Both the position numbers and the translations under genes were made by a program. The notes beneath the pieces were generated by a model. It did not search any database. It saw nothing but the letters and a program-made list of their open reading frames with translations, and was not told the origin of the DNA. This document shows, one piece after another, positions 8,710 through 17,217 of a stretch of DNA of 64,000 bases (within the stretch, counting starts at the first letter, position 1; each line of letters starts with the position of its first letter). Source of the stretch: Cytobacillus oceanisediminis (GTDB lineage: Bacteria; Bacillota; Bacilli; Bacillales; Cytobacillaceae); the NCBI RefSeq assembly GCF_004366035.1, contig NZ_SOEE01000003.1, positions 434,001-498,000 on the forward strand. The letters are read 5' to 3'.

Positions 8710-9549
8710 TTATTGAATGAATTCAGTTAATCTTCTATAAGAAAGAACATCCCCATTTGTCATTTGATGAAAGGTCTGGCGGTTTACAATTTCTTCACTG
8801 ATAGACCGTAAATAGGTTAATGTCGCTCTGAATGGGCTGGAACCACAGCTAAGCCTTTCAATTCCGATCTCAGATAACTCCGATAAAGAAGGCATCTCTG
8901 AGTCAACCAATAAGTTGATCGGACAAGAAATTTCCTCTCTAATCCTTTTAATAATCTTCCTATCAGTTAAACCAGGAATGAAAATGCAATCTGCCCCTGC
9001 ATTTTGATAGGCTTTTGCCCGCTGTACAGCTTCTTGTAAACGCGTTGAAGAATCCCCAGCATTTAACCAATATAAATCTGTCCGTGCATTGATAAATAAC
9101 GGCATATTTCTGGATTCCGATAGTTCTTTAATAGCTGCTATTTTTTCCACATGAGATGACATATCAACTATAGGCCGGTTAGGATCACCTGTACCGTCCT
9201 CCAGATTTATCCCGATAGCTCCAGCAGCAGCTACTGCTTTTACGGTCTCTAAAACCTCTTCAACCGTATGACCATAACCTGCCTCAATGTCTGCGCTCAC
9301 AGGAACACTTACCGATTTGGCGATATTTTCAATCGTTTCAACCATTTTGTTAAGAGGTATACTCTGTCCATCCAAATACCCCAAAGAAGCAGCAATGCCA
9401 GCACTTGTTGTTCCAATCGCTTTAAAGCCGCATTCTTCAAACATTTTTGCACTGATTACATCCCATGCGTTTGGCAGAACAAAGGTTGACGCTTGCTGAT
9501 GTAAGTGGTGAAAGGTTTTTGCCTTTAATGATTGTTCTTTGCTACTCAT
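8710..9549 (-). CDS. Isocitrate lyase/PEP mutase family enzyme
   Basis: 279 aa TIM-barrel C-C bond lyase/mutase. Visible motifs are LPNAWDVISAK, the metal-site loop ADIEAGYG, LEDGTGD and NARTD. These place it with the PEP mutase/2-methylisocitrate lyase-like group. It lacks the KKCGH signature of true isocitrate lyase. The start at 9549 is set by AAAGGAG nine bases upstream; extending further to 9663 would add an unrelated tail. The substrate is not known, and neighbouring genes give no pathway. Confidence 0.88.
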   Translation of the reverse strand: MSSKEQSLKAKTFHHLHQQASTFVLPNAWDVISAKMFEECGFKAIGTTSAGIAASLGYLDGQSIPLNKMVETIENIAKSVSVPVSADIEAGYGHTVEEVLETVKAVAAAGAIGINLEDGTGDPNRPIVDMSSHVEKIAAIKELSESRNMPLFINARTDLYWLNAGDSSTRLQEAVQRAKAYQNAGADCIFIPGLTDRKIIKRIREEISCPINLLVDSEMPSLSELSEIGIERLSCGSSPFRATLTYLRSISEEIVNRQTFHQMTNGDVLSYRRLTEFIQ

Positions 9550-10069
9550 AATATTAGGCTCCTTTTCCTGATTTGGATTTAAGTTTCTTATTGCTTCATT
9601 TCTATTATAAGAGCTAAATAATTCGATTTTCATCGAAATATGGAATGCATATTGTTTTCTCAAATGAAGTCACAGTGGATGTCCTCTTAATGACGAGGAT
9701 CTATGGTTCGAAACCCCGGATGGTGTCCTTGGAGGTGCGGGGATCATCGAAATCTTTAGACATTATCTTTCAGAGCTTGTGATGACGAAGTGGAGAGGGC
9801 TGCTTAGTAAAAGACCTTCCCAATTGAAGGTTTTTATATTTTTACCACAATTTTTTTTCGCTAATAATGATTCCTTCAGGCTTTTTTTGAATCGAATCAT
9901 GCTATACAGATCTGTAATAGAGCTATCTATATAGGAATTAAATTTCTTTTTTATCTAATTCTTCCTCATTTGCACAGAACCTCGCACTTCCTAATGAATA
10001 GTATATGGGCAGATATTGTGTGCGCATTTAATTCCTCAATGGAAATTTATTCTTTGGGAAGTGAAGATC
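9550..10069. other. Long intergenic region
   Basis: No convincing gene. A GGTTCGAAACCCC segment near 9705 resembles a tRNA T-arm but no complete tRNA folds around it. A terminator hairpin is present at 9814-9842. The promoter of the LysM gene should lie in the last 100 bases. Confidence 0.5.
9814..9842 (+). terminator. Stem-loop with T run
   Basis: ACCTTC / GAAGGT with a six-base loop followed by TTTTATATTTTT. No intact gene precedes it, so it may terminate a lost transcript. Confidence 0.55.
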
Positions 10070-11887
10070 ATGCAAATTTTTTATACAGTACGTTCAGGTG
10101 ATACGCTGTATGGGATTTCCAGGAGATGGGAAATTCCGGCCGATTCCCTTATTGCGGCAAATAATTTGAAGCCCCCTTACACGATTTATATAGGTCAGCA
10201 GCTGTCCGTTCCACCTGGGGTTGATGCTGTGCGTGTTAGGCAAGGAGATTCAGTGTATCGAATTTCACAATTATACAAAGTTCCGCCTTCAGTTATCATA
10301 GAGGCGAATCAACTTCAGCCACCCTATGTCATTCAGGCCGGTCAATTATTAAAAGTTCCGCCAGGTGTTCCATATTATATCGTCCAGCCAGGGGATACAC
10401 TTTATCAGCTTGCCATTCGTTTTAATGTCATTACGAATGGGGAGGCAAATACTGAGCTTATTCGGTTTGTAAACCAGCTTTCATCCTCACAGCTATTTCC
10501 CGGAATGAAATTAAGGATTCCATACGCCCCTCCTGGTGGCCAAGGCCTTATTGCCTATACTGCTGATCGAGGAGGGCAATATGATATTTGGTTATATAAT
10601 CCCCGGACAGGAGAGAACGTGCAGCTCACCAGTGGATTGGGTGACTCTTTTTCAAGTCCAGAATGGTCACCCAATAGCAGGAGAATTGCGTTTATTGGAA
10701 AGAACAGAATTATATATGTTGTGGATGTTGCATCTGGTGCGATCGCTCAAATTGACCAGATGGAAGAAGGTGCTGAATTCAAATTGGATTGGTCACCTGA
10801 CAGCAGCCAAATTGCTTATACGAATCAAGGTCGCATTATCATGTACAACGTTCTGTCTCATCAAGCGCAAAGCATTCAACAACCTGACTCAACAGATGTT
10901 CAATGGTTTCCGAATGGCAGGGAACTGTTATTCCAGGCACCGGATGCATCAGGAATTAGTCAGCTTTACCGAATTCAAACCGACGGAACTGGGAAACAGC
11001 AAATTACACGTAACACAGGAGGGCGGCTTAATAATGCCCAGCTATCACCCAACGGAAGCTTTGTTCTTTATACAACACCAGGTGTCAGCATCTCCATCAT
11101 TCACACCATCGAGCTTTCAACAGGCAATGTGGCTGAAGTAAAAGGCGGGCCCCTTGCAAAAAATTATTATCCGACATGGTCACCTGATTCTTTGAAAATT
11201 GCCTATAGCGCTACCGCCTTTGAAGATCGGGGGTATTTTTCACAAGTTCGAACAGTGGGGAGGCGAGGAGAAGAGGATCGGATTTGGGCTATTTCTAATT
11301 GTTTTGCAACGCCTGTCACATGGTCAACAGACGGAACAAAAATAGCCTATCTTAGTGGATGCAAGGAACAGGAATTTGCAAGTGAAATGTGGGCTATCGA
11401 CCTCCGTCACCCCGTCCCGATACGGCTAATTGCAGGAGTTAACATTCAGTCACTTCAATGGTCTCCAACTGCCATATTGGATGGTACCCAACAGACCTAT
11501 ACGAACACGACCTACAAGGTTACTTTCCAATATCCGTCAAACTGGCGAAAAGTGAACGAGGAAAGATACGAAGGTGCTGACGGCTTTTTTCAAATATCAG
11601 CGATTTCAGCAGGTGAAAACTTAGATGAGGTGTGCCATGGAGAAGCGTTCCATCCATTAATGCCCTATGGATCCATGCCAAGCATCTTGAAGACTAGAAT
11701 TCAAAACCAGGAAGCCTGCTACATTTTTCCCTCTGCGGACCAGCCAGCAGAAATGCTGAATCAATCCGCTTTAATCGTAAGGTACCCAACTCCCATTACA
11801 ATCCAAGGACAAACCTACAATTACTTCATTTTATGGGCAGACCAACCGCATTTAAAGGAGATAGCTTTAAGTTTAATCTTTTTATAA
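10070..11887 (+). CDS. Triple-LysM plus TolB-like beta-propeller protein
   Basis: About 605 aa. Three LysM repeats occupy residues 1-150 (YTVRSGDTLYGISRRW; VRQGDSVYRISQLY; YIVQPGDTLYQLAIRF) and should bind peptidoglycan. They are followed by 6-7 PD40/WD40-like TolB blades (about 160-480, recurring W-SPDS and IAY/IAF motifs) and a C-terminal domain of ~120 aa starting at TYKVTFQYPSNWR. There is no signal peptide: the first LysM begins at residue 4. That layout is known from spore-coat/cortex LysM proteins made in the mother cell, so a spore-envelope role is a reasonable inference. ATG 10070 has GGGAAG eight bases upstream; a TTG at 10016 is less likely. Confidence 0.85.
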   Translation: MQIFYTVRSGDTLYGISRRWEIPADSLIAANNLKPPYTIYIGQQLSVPPGVDAVRVRQGDSVYRISQLYKVPPSVIIEANQLQPPYVIQAGQLLKVPPGVPYYIVQPGDTLYQLAIRFNVITNGEANTELIRFVNQLSSSQLFPGMKLRIPYAPPGGQGLIAYTADRGGQYDIWLYNPRTGENVQLTSGLGDSFSSPEWSPNSRRIAFIGKNRIIYVVDVASGAIAQIDQMEEGAEFKLDWSPDSSQIAYTNQGRIIMYNVLSHQAQSIQQPDSTDVQWFPNGRELLFQAPDASGISQLYRIQTDGTGKQQITRNTGGRLNNAQLSPNGSFVLYTTPGVSISIIHTIELSTGNVAEVKGGPLAKNYYPTWSPDSLKIAYSATAFEDRGYFSQVRTVGRRGEEDRIWAISNCFATPVTWSTDGTKIAYLSGCKEQEFASEMWAIDLRHPVPIRLIAGVNIQSLQWSPTAILDGTQQTYTNTTYKVTFQYPSNWRKVNEERYEGADGFFQISAISAGENLDEVCHGEAFHPLMPYGSMPSILKTRIQNQEACYIFPSADQPAEMLNQSALIVRYPTPITIQGQTYNYFILWADQPHLKEIALSLIFL

Positions 11888-11930
11888 ACATGTGGGCCTG
11901 TCCTTCGGTTCGTTGAAGTATTAGCGTACT

Positions 11931-12089
11931 GTGGAGGCTAGGCTCTTTTTTTTGTTCCTATTCGTGGCAGCTGCCCTAAAAGACTTATACCATTTTGAAA
12001 GATGGACAATTACCCTCGAGTTCTTATATATAGTGGCGCTGCTTGGATTTTCTTCTGGTTTAACAGAATTTATTAATAAGGTCATTTGA
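11931..12089 (+). pseudogene. Truncated small membrane protein, possibly DUF3953/YczI-like
   Basis: After a TAG stop, a frame reads about 52 codons of membrane-protein-like sequence (FLFVAAALKDLYHFE, then FSSGLTEFINKVI) and ends in TGA. The N-terminal membrane segment typical of such proteins appears missing and there is no ribosome site. The DUF3953 resemblance is from memory and tentative. Confidence 0.4.
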
Positions 12090-12162
12090 AAAAAGGGGAG
12101 GAAGGAGAAGAAAAGGGAAATAGAGAGGGCTGCTTATGATAGCCTTTTATCTAGCAACTAAG

Positions 12163-12192
12163 AAAAACGCCCGGCAATTTCCGAGCGTTTTT
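12163..12192 (-). terminator. Terminator of the DinB gene
   Basis: AAAAACGC / GCGTTTTT stem extended by CCGG/CCG with one mismatch, immediately after the DinB-family stop codon on the minus strand. Confidence 0.75.
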
Positions 12193-12202
12193 CTCTTTCC
12201 CT

Positions 12203-12706
12203 TTATAGCGGCGGATTAGTTACACCTAAATTAACCCAGTCTTCTTTTGGCGGACCATACACCCCAAATGGCTTTAATCCTGCCTGGCGGATGAGAATAG
12301 TCAATTGCCCCCGATGATGCACAATGTGTTTGATTAATCCCATCAAAATTTGAGCATTGGTTTCTTCTCTTCCAAATGCATTTTGTGTTTGGCTCAATGA
12401 GTCATCTGTCCACTGCTGCTCAATCGCCAGAGCTGCTTCCTCACTCAGCTTTTTAAATGTATCCGCAATTTCTTTTGCAGAAGCGGGGACATTTTCTTCA
12501 TTTACAGCTTTTTCTATTTTTAACCCGAAATGAGCTAAATAATCTGGAATACTTGCTGTTAAATGCCAGGCAATTCTCCCTAATGTGCGTCCTTCCGGGT
12601 AAACCTGCTGCTTTAAAGAGTCATCTGTTAATTCGTCTAACACCTTTTGCGTAAGCACTGCCTCTCTTTTCCATTCATTAATAAAGTCTGAAATGGTTAC
12701 ATACAT
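12203..12706 (-). CDS. DinB-fold family protein
   Basis: 167-aa four-helix-bundle protein of the DinB/YfiT superfamily. The three histidines expected to bind a metal are visible: the one in RIAWHLTASIP and the pair in IKHIVHHRGQL. Members act as thiol S-transferases or have unknown roles. Start at 12706 with GGAGG nine bases upstream. It is one of three intact DinB-fold genes in the window (others at 45412 and 45994) plus one relic. Confidence 0.88.
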   Translation of the reverse strand: MYVTISDFINEWKREAVLTQKVLDELTDDSLKQQVYPEGRTLGRIAWHLTASIPDYLAHFGLKIEKAVNEENVPASAKEIADTFKKLSEEAALAIEQQWTDDSLSQTQNAFGREETNAQILMGLIKHIVHHRGQLTILIRQAGLKPFGVYGPPKEDWVNLGVTNPPL

Positions 12707-12966
12707 CAATCGTTTCCTCCGTTCGTTGGATATTATAGATAAATGATAAAACATTTGTTCGTGTTTTTCAAACTCAAGTAAATATGGGAGAAATTAAAAG
12801 ATTTAAGCCACCTATAATGTATGAGATTCGCAACAAAAAATTCATATTTCATTCGACAATATTCGCGCGAAACGGAGGAGTGATTTCTATATAGTTGAAA
12901 GTGTTCCTGATACATGATAGATGCGGTGTCAATGCTGGCACCTTTTAATAGAAATGAGGTGTAGGG

Positions 12967-14031
12967 ATGAGGACTTTAAAGATAAAAGACTTAACCCTGG
13001 ACGAGCTGGAGCTGCTTGAACAGGATCTTCACGAAAACGGAGAAAAAAGCGATTATGGCTTTTACATGCAGCTTATGATCGTTTATGAAACTATGTATAA
13101 AAAACTAAGAAGCTTAGCCAGAAACAGCGGTCCGGAATATGATGATGCCCTTCAGTACACGAAGAAACTGCTTGTTTCCCATCTTATCAAATTCGGAGCA
13201 TATATAAAAATGAATCACTTCAAGGATGACGGTGATGCTGTAGAGTCACTGATCAAGGCCATCGGTTTAGAGCAAAAACTTCCCATTGCCTATTATCGTC
13301 TTGGTTTTCTGGCTTATAAACATGGCAAGTATGGCTCAGCCGTCCGCTATTTTCAGCAAGCCCTGAACAGGCAGCTGCTGAATGATCCAAGATACGCCCT
13401 TAATCAGCAGCAGGAATTCCATGCACATATGTATCTGGCCAATAGTGCTTTATATGTTGCCAGCCAAACCTATGAAACGATGGAAAATCTCCCATATTTC
13501 CAGGAGGAACAGCTGCCAAATCCAGAGCTGTCGCCATTATTTGAAACATTGTCATCGAATGAAAAATACTTACAGAACCATGCATTCTACAAAATCACAA
13601 AAAATAAAACCGAAACATGTTCAAAAGAAGCATGTGAAGACCTCTATGAAAACAGTGAACCTAATGAACTGGTCCTGTACTTTAATGACCGCGAAAATAT
13701 TCTCTTATTTAATGGGGAGGAAGTCATTATCACCCCAACCCAGGCCAATATGATCAGACACTTCCTGCTGTCCTCCAGCAAGGAAAATCCCTGCACGAGA
13801 ATCACCATGCGTTATTTTTATGGAAGGACTGGCAGTGATGGAGAGGTAAAGAAGAACACGTTTATCAAATCTATTGAACGACTCAGAGTAACTTTAAGAT
13901 CAATAGATATACCAGAGATAATTGATGTTACTCAGTACAGGGGGGAGACTGCTTATTATTTTAATGAGTCAGTTCCTTTTACTGTTTTGTTTAGGGTGGA
14001 TGAGGCTTTTGCTAATGAGTATGTGAACTGA
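12967..14031 (+). CDS. TPR protein with C-terminal winged-helix-like domain
   Basis: 354 aa. A charged N-terminal segment (DLTLDELELLEQDLHENG) is followed by TPR-type helices; the clearest repeat is PIAYYRLGFLAYKHGKYGSA (about residues 103-135). The C-terminal ~100 residues (LFNGEEVIITPTQANMIRHF... IERLRVTL) resemble an OmpR-type winged helix, so a transcription regulator is suggested. No family name is recognised. A second gene with the same N terminus starts at 15470 but is truncated. The start has a GAGGTG ribosome site. It is followed by a strong hairpin. Confidence 0.75.
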   Translation: MRTLKIKDLTLDELELLEQDLHENGEKSDYGFYMQLMIVYETMYKKLRSLARNSGPEYDDALQYTKKLLVSHLIKFGAYIKMNHFKDDGDAVESLIKAIGLEQKLPIAYYRLGFLAYKHGKYGSAVRYFQQALNRQLLNDPRYALNQQQEFHAHMYLANSALYVASQTYETMENLPYFQEEQLPNPELSPLFETLSSNEKYLQNHAFYKITKNKTETCSKEACEDLYENSEPNELVLYFNDRENILLFNGEEVIITPTQANMIRHFLLSSSKENPCTRITMRYFYGRTGSDGEVKKNTFIKSIERLRVTLRSIDIPEIIDVTQYRGETAYYFNESVPFTVLFRVDEAFANEYVN

Positions 14032-14044
14032 AATGTACGAATGA

Positions 14045-14088
14045 GGAGCCTAATCAGCGGTTTTTTTAGCTGCTGATTAGGCTCCTTT
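14045..14088 (+). terminator. Terminator of the TPR gene
   Basis: Fourteen-base-pair perfect stem GGAGCCTAATCAGC / GCTGATTAGGCTCC, with a T-rich loop and a short T run. Confidence 0.7.
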
Positions 14089-14136
14089 GCACGGAATGCC
14101 TGTTACAGCTCTATCTTACATGAATAGAAGTGCAAT

Positions 14137-14173
14137 AAAACCAGCCCCTTATTCATTTTAAATAAGGGGCTGG
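14137..14173 (-). terminator. Terminator of the Cho-like nuclease gene
   Basis: Twelve-base-pair stem CCAGCCCCTTAT / ATAAGGGGCTGG spanning the stop codon, followed on the minus strand by TTTTATT. Confidence 0.8.
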
Positions 14174-15249
14174 AAGTGTTGAGGGTTATTTAGTAAATTC
14201 TTTAGTGCCAGATCCAGGGTGGAATGATTCTCATGGTCCAGCCAGTTTTCTGGAATGATGAGATAAGAGCAGCTGCCGCTGTGTAAATAACGGTAAATAA
14301 TATGCGCTGCATCGATTTCATGTCTGCTAACGTCTCGGGCTGCATTTGCTTCATCTTTATTAAAATAAGCTAAAATGTTCATTTTTACTTTTTCCTCAAT
14401 GTTGCCTGCTGCTGCATAGCTGTGGCTGAACAGAATTTCCGTCCTTTTAATAAGGAAAAGTTTAATCGTTAAATCTGTTAGTCTTTCGATAGCGGCGATA
14501 TTATGATTTTCTTCGGTGAATTCGATCACTTTTTCTTTCTTTAACAGGGAGCTTACTGCCTGTATATGATCCCGATAGGCGGATGCCGATTCAAAATCAA
14601 ATGCTTCAGAGGCGTTCAACATCATTTGATTCATTTCCTCAAGAATACTCATGTCAGTGCCTTTCAGAAAACCGATAAACCTGTCAAGGATGTCATTGTA
14701 CTGTTGTTCCGCAGGCACACCAAGACACCGGCCAAGGCATGAGCCTAAGGAATAATTCAGACAAGCAGAGTTCTTTCCAATGGGGTTGCTGCATTTCAGC
14801 TTAAAGCATTCCTTTAAGCCTCGGAGAGCTCTTTCCACATTGCTGCTTGTAAAAGGGCCAAAATAAACCTTGCCGTCATTTTCAATGTGATTATAGGCAA
14901 TATCAATCTTACGGTGCTTGCCGGTAAGGCTGATCGAGATATAAATGAATGACTGCGGACTCTTCATCATTCGATTATATAGCGGCTTAATGTTTTGAAT
15001 TAATTGGCATTCAAGCATAAAAGCCTCGAATTCAGTATCTGTCAGGATATAGTCAAAATCCCTTAAGTGTTTGACCAGCTTTTTAATCTTTGGTGAATGG
15101 TTGGTAGAGTTACGGAAATAAGACTGAACCCGATTCTTAAGATTTTTCGCCTTCCCCACATACAGAACTTGACCTTGTGAATCCTTCATGAGATATACGC
15201 CTGGGGCTAAGGGCAGGCTTCTCACCTTTTCTGTCAGATTAATAGACAA
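14158..15249 (-). CDS. GIY-YIG nuclease, UvrC N-terminal half (Cho-like)
   Basis: 363 aa. Residues 1-100 carry the GIY-YIG nuclease domain of UvrC (LAPGVYLMKD, VLYVGKAKNLKNRVQSYF). A zinc/cysteine cluster (KLKCSNPIGKNSACLNYS... CLGRCLG) and a UVR motif (FDFESASAYRDHIQ, about 215-235) follow. The RNase H-like 5' nuclease and the HhH domains of full UvrC are absent, so it should make only the 3' incision, like Cho. The start is TTG at 15249 with AAAGG five bases upstream; no ATG fits. Monocistronic, sitting between the TPR gene and its truncated copy. Confidence 0.88.
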   Translation of the reverse strand: MSINLTEKVRSLPLAPGVYLMKDSQGQVLYVGKAKNLKNRVQSYFRNSTNHSPKIKKLVKHLRDFDYILTDTEFEAFMLECQLIQNIKPLYNRMMKSPQSFIYISISLTGKHRKIDIAYNHIENDGKVYFGPFTSSNVERALRGLKECFKLKCSNPIGKNSACLNYSLGSCLGRCLGVPAEQQYNDILDRFIGFLKGTDMSILEEMNQMMLNASEAFDFESASAYRDHIQAVSSLLKKEKVIEFTEENHNIAAIERLTDLTIKLFLIKRTEILFSHSYAAAGNIEEKVKMNILAYFNKDEANAARDVSRHEIDAAHIIYRYLHSGSCSYLIIPENWLDHENHSTLDLALKNLLNNPQHFQPLI

Positions 15250-15469
15250 TCATTCCTTTACTAGAAAATATATATTTTGTATTTTATCATGGGATGGGAT
15301 TTGGCAGCTATTTCTCTGATTTTGGTATTGCCATGAATATGTACCACGTTTATAAGGCTGTTTTCGTAAAGTTTGTTGTGATAGGAGTTCTCTTGCTGTT
15401 AAAATATGGTATGATATTTCAGCGAATTGAAAAATACTATAAAGAGTGGAACAGGAGAAGTGTGAAAAT

Positions 15470-15619
15470 ATGAGATTAAGAGACTTAACTCTTGATGAGC
15501 TTGAGGACCTTGAACAAGAATTACATGAAAACGGGGAACAAAGCAATTTCGGTTATTACGCCAAACTGGAATGTATGGGTGGTAACTTGAAAAATCCCCC
15601 CCCTTTCAAAAAGGGGGAA
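15470..15619 (+). pseudogene. Truncated paralogue of the TPR/winged-helix gene
   Basis: Starts with ATG and an AGGAG ribosome site. The first ~30 codons (LRDLTLDELEDLEQELHENG, then SNFGYYAKL) are clearly homologous to the N terminus of the gene at 12967. Homology stops near 15560, and about 17 unrelated codons (ending PPPFKKGE) run to a stop. The break coincides with the left edge of the defence island, so insertion or deletion probably removed the rest. Confidence 0.75.
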
Positions 15620-15709
15620 TGATTCTTAAATGACTATCTAAGCTTTTCTTTTTATAAACTTTTCATCGGGAAATTATTAATTCTTTTTAAAAGAAATTAC
15701 TTTTATTGT

Positions 15710-15812
15710 TTACTTAGCAAATACTGTTGGTGTTGTAAGGGCAGATGCAACAATCACCGGCCACCAAAATAGTGTTCCATTCCAGCCATGTTCTTTTGTT
15801 TTTTTTACCCAT
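15710..15812 (-). pseudogene. Possible small hydrophobic peptide gene with A8 frameshift
   Basis: From ATG at 15812 (minus), an A8 run puts the start out of frame with a sensible hydrophobic tail (HGWNGTLFWWPVIVASAL, then TTPTVFAK and stop). With seven A residues the peptide would be 33 aa. No good ribosome site is seen, so this is tentative. Confidence 0.3.
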
Positions 15813-16083
15813 CTTAATTTTTGAACAGGCTAACTGATATACTGTTACCATATGAACGGTATGTTAAGATTTTTTAGGGATGGAAAGGCAAATGGGGCAC
15901 TGGATTTTTCAAGGCAATCCGAAACAATTTGATGTTGATACATATATATATAAATGAAGTCGTAGATTGGAATATTCGACAAAAGCAATTTTCGGATGAG
16001 GTACAAGTTGGGGATAAGGTGTTCATTTGGAGATCGGATGGTGGCAATAAAAACACTGGAGGTGTTATTGCCTTTTGTGAAAT
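15806..16083 (+). repeat. Direct repeat, left copy (mcrB leader plus EVE-coding segment)
   Basis: About 278 bp nearly identical to 19306-19587, running from the promoter region (CTTAATTTTTGAA) through codon ~65 of mcrB. Several substitutions and a 2-bp deletion show that it is the older or unselected copy. The pair brackets the module at 16.1-19.3 kb. Confidence 0.85.
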
Positions 16084-16113
16084 AAAATTGTTTTCAATAA
16101 TAGGGCGTTTTTA
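15892..16113 (+). pseudogene. Truncated, frameshifted EVE-domain fragment of mcrB
   Basis: ATG-initiated copy of the first ~65 codons of the mcrB gene at 19393 (HWIFQGNPKQFDVDTYI; DEVQVGDKVFIWRSDGG). A 2-bp deletion near 15950 shifts the frame. Homology ends after GGVIAFCEI, and the frame closes shortly after in unrelated sequence. Non-functional. Confidence 0.85.
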
Positions 16114-16151
16114 ATTAATGGTAAAATACGGTAAAGTATAAAGGTTCTGAC

Positions 16152-16305
16152 TTAGTCTCTGAGTTTACAATCCACAAATGTATTAATTGTCTGTATCTCT
16201 TTTTCTGAAACTGCAGCATGTGTCGCATTTACAGTATTAAATCCACCTTTTCTTAGATCACAGCACCTGCTCCTTAGCCCAGAACTTGAAAATAAAAGTA
16301 GTTAA
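16152..16305 (-). pseudogene. Unidentified 3' gene relic
   Basis: On the minus strand about 50 sense codons (GLRSRCCDLRKGGFNTVN, then HAAVSEKEIQTINTF) end in TAA, with no start and a stop just upstream. The sequence looks like a genuine protein C terminus, but I do not recognise the family. The rest of 16114-16490 holds only the promoter of the next gene. Confidence 0.4.
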
Positions 16306-16490
16306 TGGGGAGGGTTAATTCGGAAATTAGCAGTCTCGGACGAAGAGGAATAATTAATAGAAAGGTTTCTGCAAGAGAACAAAAATGGTAATATCATGAA
16401 ATGGCAGCCTAGTAACCTTTACTAATTCCATCCATTACAAGATGATTGTAATAAAGGTTAATATAAATGTTATGGTAGGGGGGTATTTAA

Positions 16491-16919
16491 ATGAGCCAGA
16501 ATATATATGGTTCCCAAGAGAAGGAATTATCCTTGATAGAAGAAGCATTCGAATTATTACAAAATGCGGATATTGATGTTTCACTGGAAGATGTAAAAAA
16601 CCTTTTGCAATTTTCCCCTCATGTTAAGGAGTTATTTGTAAAGGCAACAGAATTGTCTCATAATTCTGGGCAAAATGTGTTTGACGTTATAAAAAAAGTT
16701 ATCTCAGTTTATGAAGAAGAGTTAAAGAGAGATGACCTTACGTTTGAACAAAGGACAGCCATTTATGACCGTATGGACAAACATGCTTTGAATGCAATGC
16801 AACAGGACGATAGTAATAAAAAATTTATTGGAGGAGCAATTGGTGTTGGAGTTGTAGCTTTAGTTGGCGGTGCAGTCAAATTTGGTCCTAAAATAGTTAA
16901 AGCTATGGTCAAAAAGTAA
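16491..16919 (+). CDS. Hypothetical protein with C-terminal glycine-zipper membrane segment
   Basis: 142 aa, not recognised. Residues 1-105 are acidic and helical (SLIEEAFELLQNADIDVSLEDV). Residues 109-136 form a glycine-rich hydrophobic helix (KKFIGGAIGVGVVALVGGAV) ending in a basic tail, so one membrane span with the helical domain outside it is likely. It has a strong GGGGGG ribosome site and its own terminator. Lying inside the defence island next to the Nmad3 gene, it could be a membrane effector or simply a passenger. Confidence 0.7.
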   Translation: MSQNIYGSQEKELSLIEEAFELLQNADIDVSLEDVKNLLQFSPHVKELFVKATELSHNSGQNVFDVIKKVISVYEEELKRDDLTFEQRTAIYDRMDKHALNAMQQDDSNKKFIGGAIGVGVVALVGGAVKFGPKIVKAMVKK

Positions 16920-17024
16920 AATAAACAATAACAAATTAGGGTAAATTCGTTATTTAATTATGGAAACTATCTCCTTAAATTACCGTATTTTTACATGCTC
17001 CAAGATTAATACATAATCAAAATT

Positions 17025-17070
17025 AAAATACCGTTTAGGGAAAAATTACCCAACGGTATTTTTTTTGTAT
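17025..17070 (+). terminator. Terminator of the hypothetical gene
   Basis: AAAATACCGTT / AACGGTATTTT stem with 16-base loop followed by a long T run. Confidence 0.8.
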
Positions 17071-17217
17071 AATTAACTTAAAGAATCAAGAAGAAAGGCG
17101 TATGACTGGTAAGAAGAAAAATGTGAATTTCTTTATGAAACTAACCTAGAGCTTTCCCGAAAGTTACTTTTTGATTTTAACCTGTACAATAAAAATAATT
17201 AAAGGCAGGTAATTGTT

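Noticed and set aside
9695-9735. GGTTCGAAACCCC block resembling a tRNA T-arm
   Set aside because: No acceptor, D or anticodon stems can be placed around it; at most a degraded fragment.
9793-12137. GAGAGGGCTGCTTA occurs near 9793 and near 12123
   Set aside because: Only 14 bases shared, no wider homology; may be chance or common decayed flanks.
15591-15620. C-run/G-run hairpin after the truncated TPR gene
   Set aside because: Could be a terminator, but no T run follows; left unassigned.
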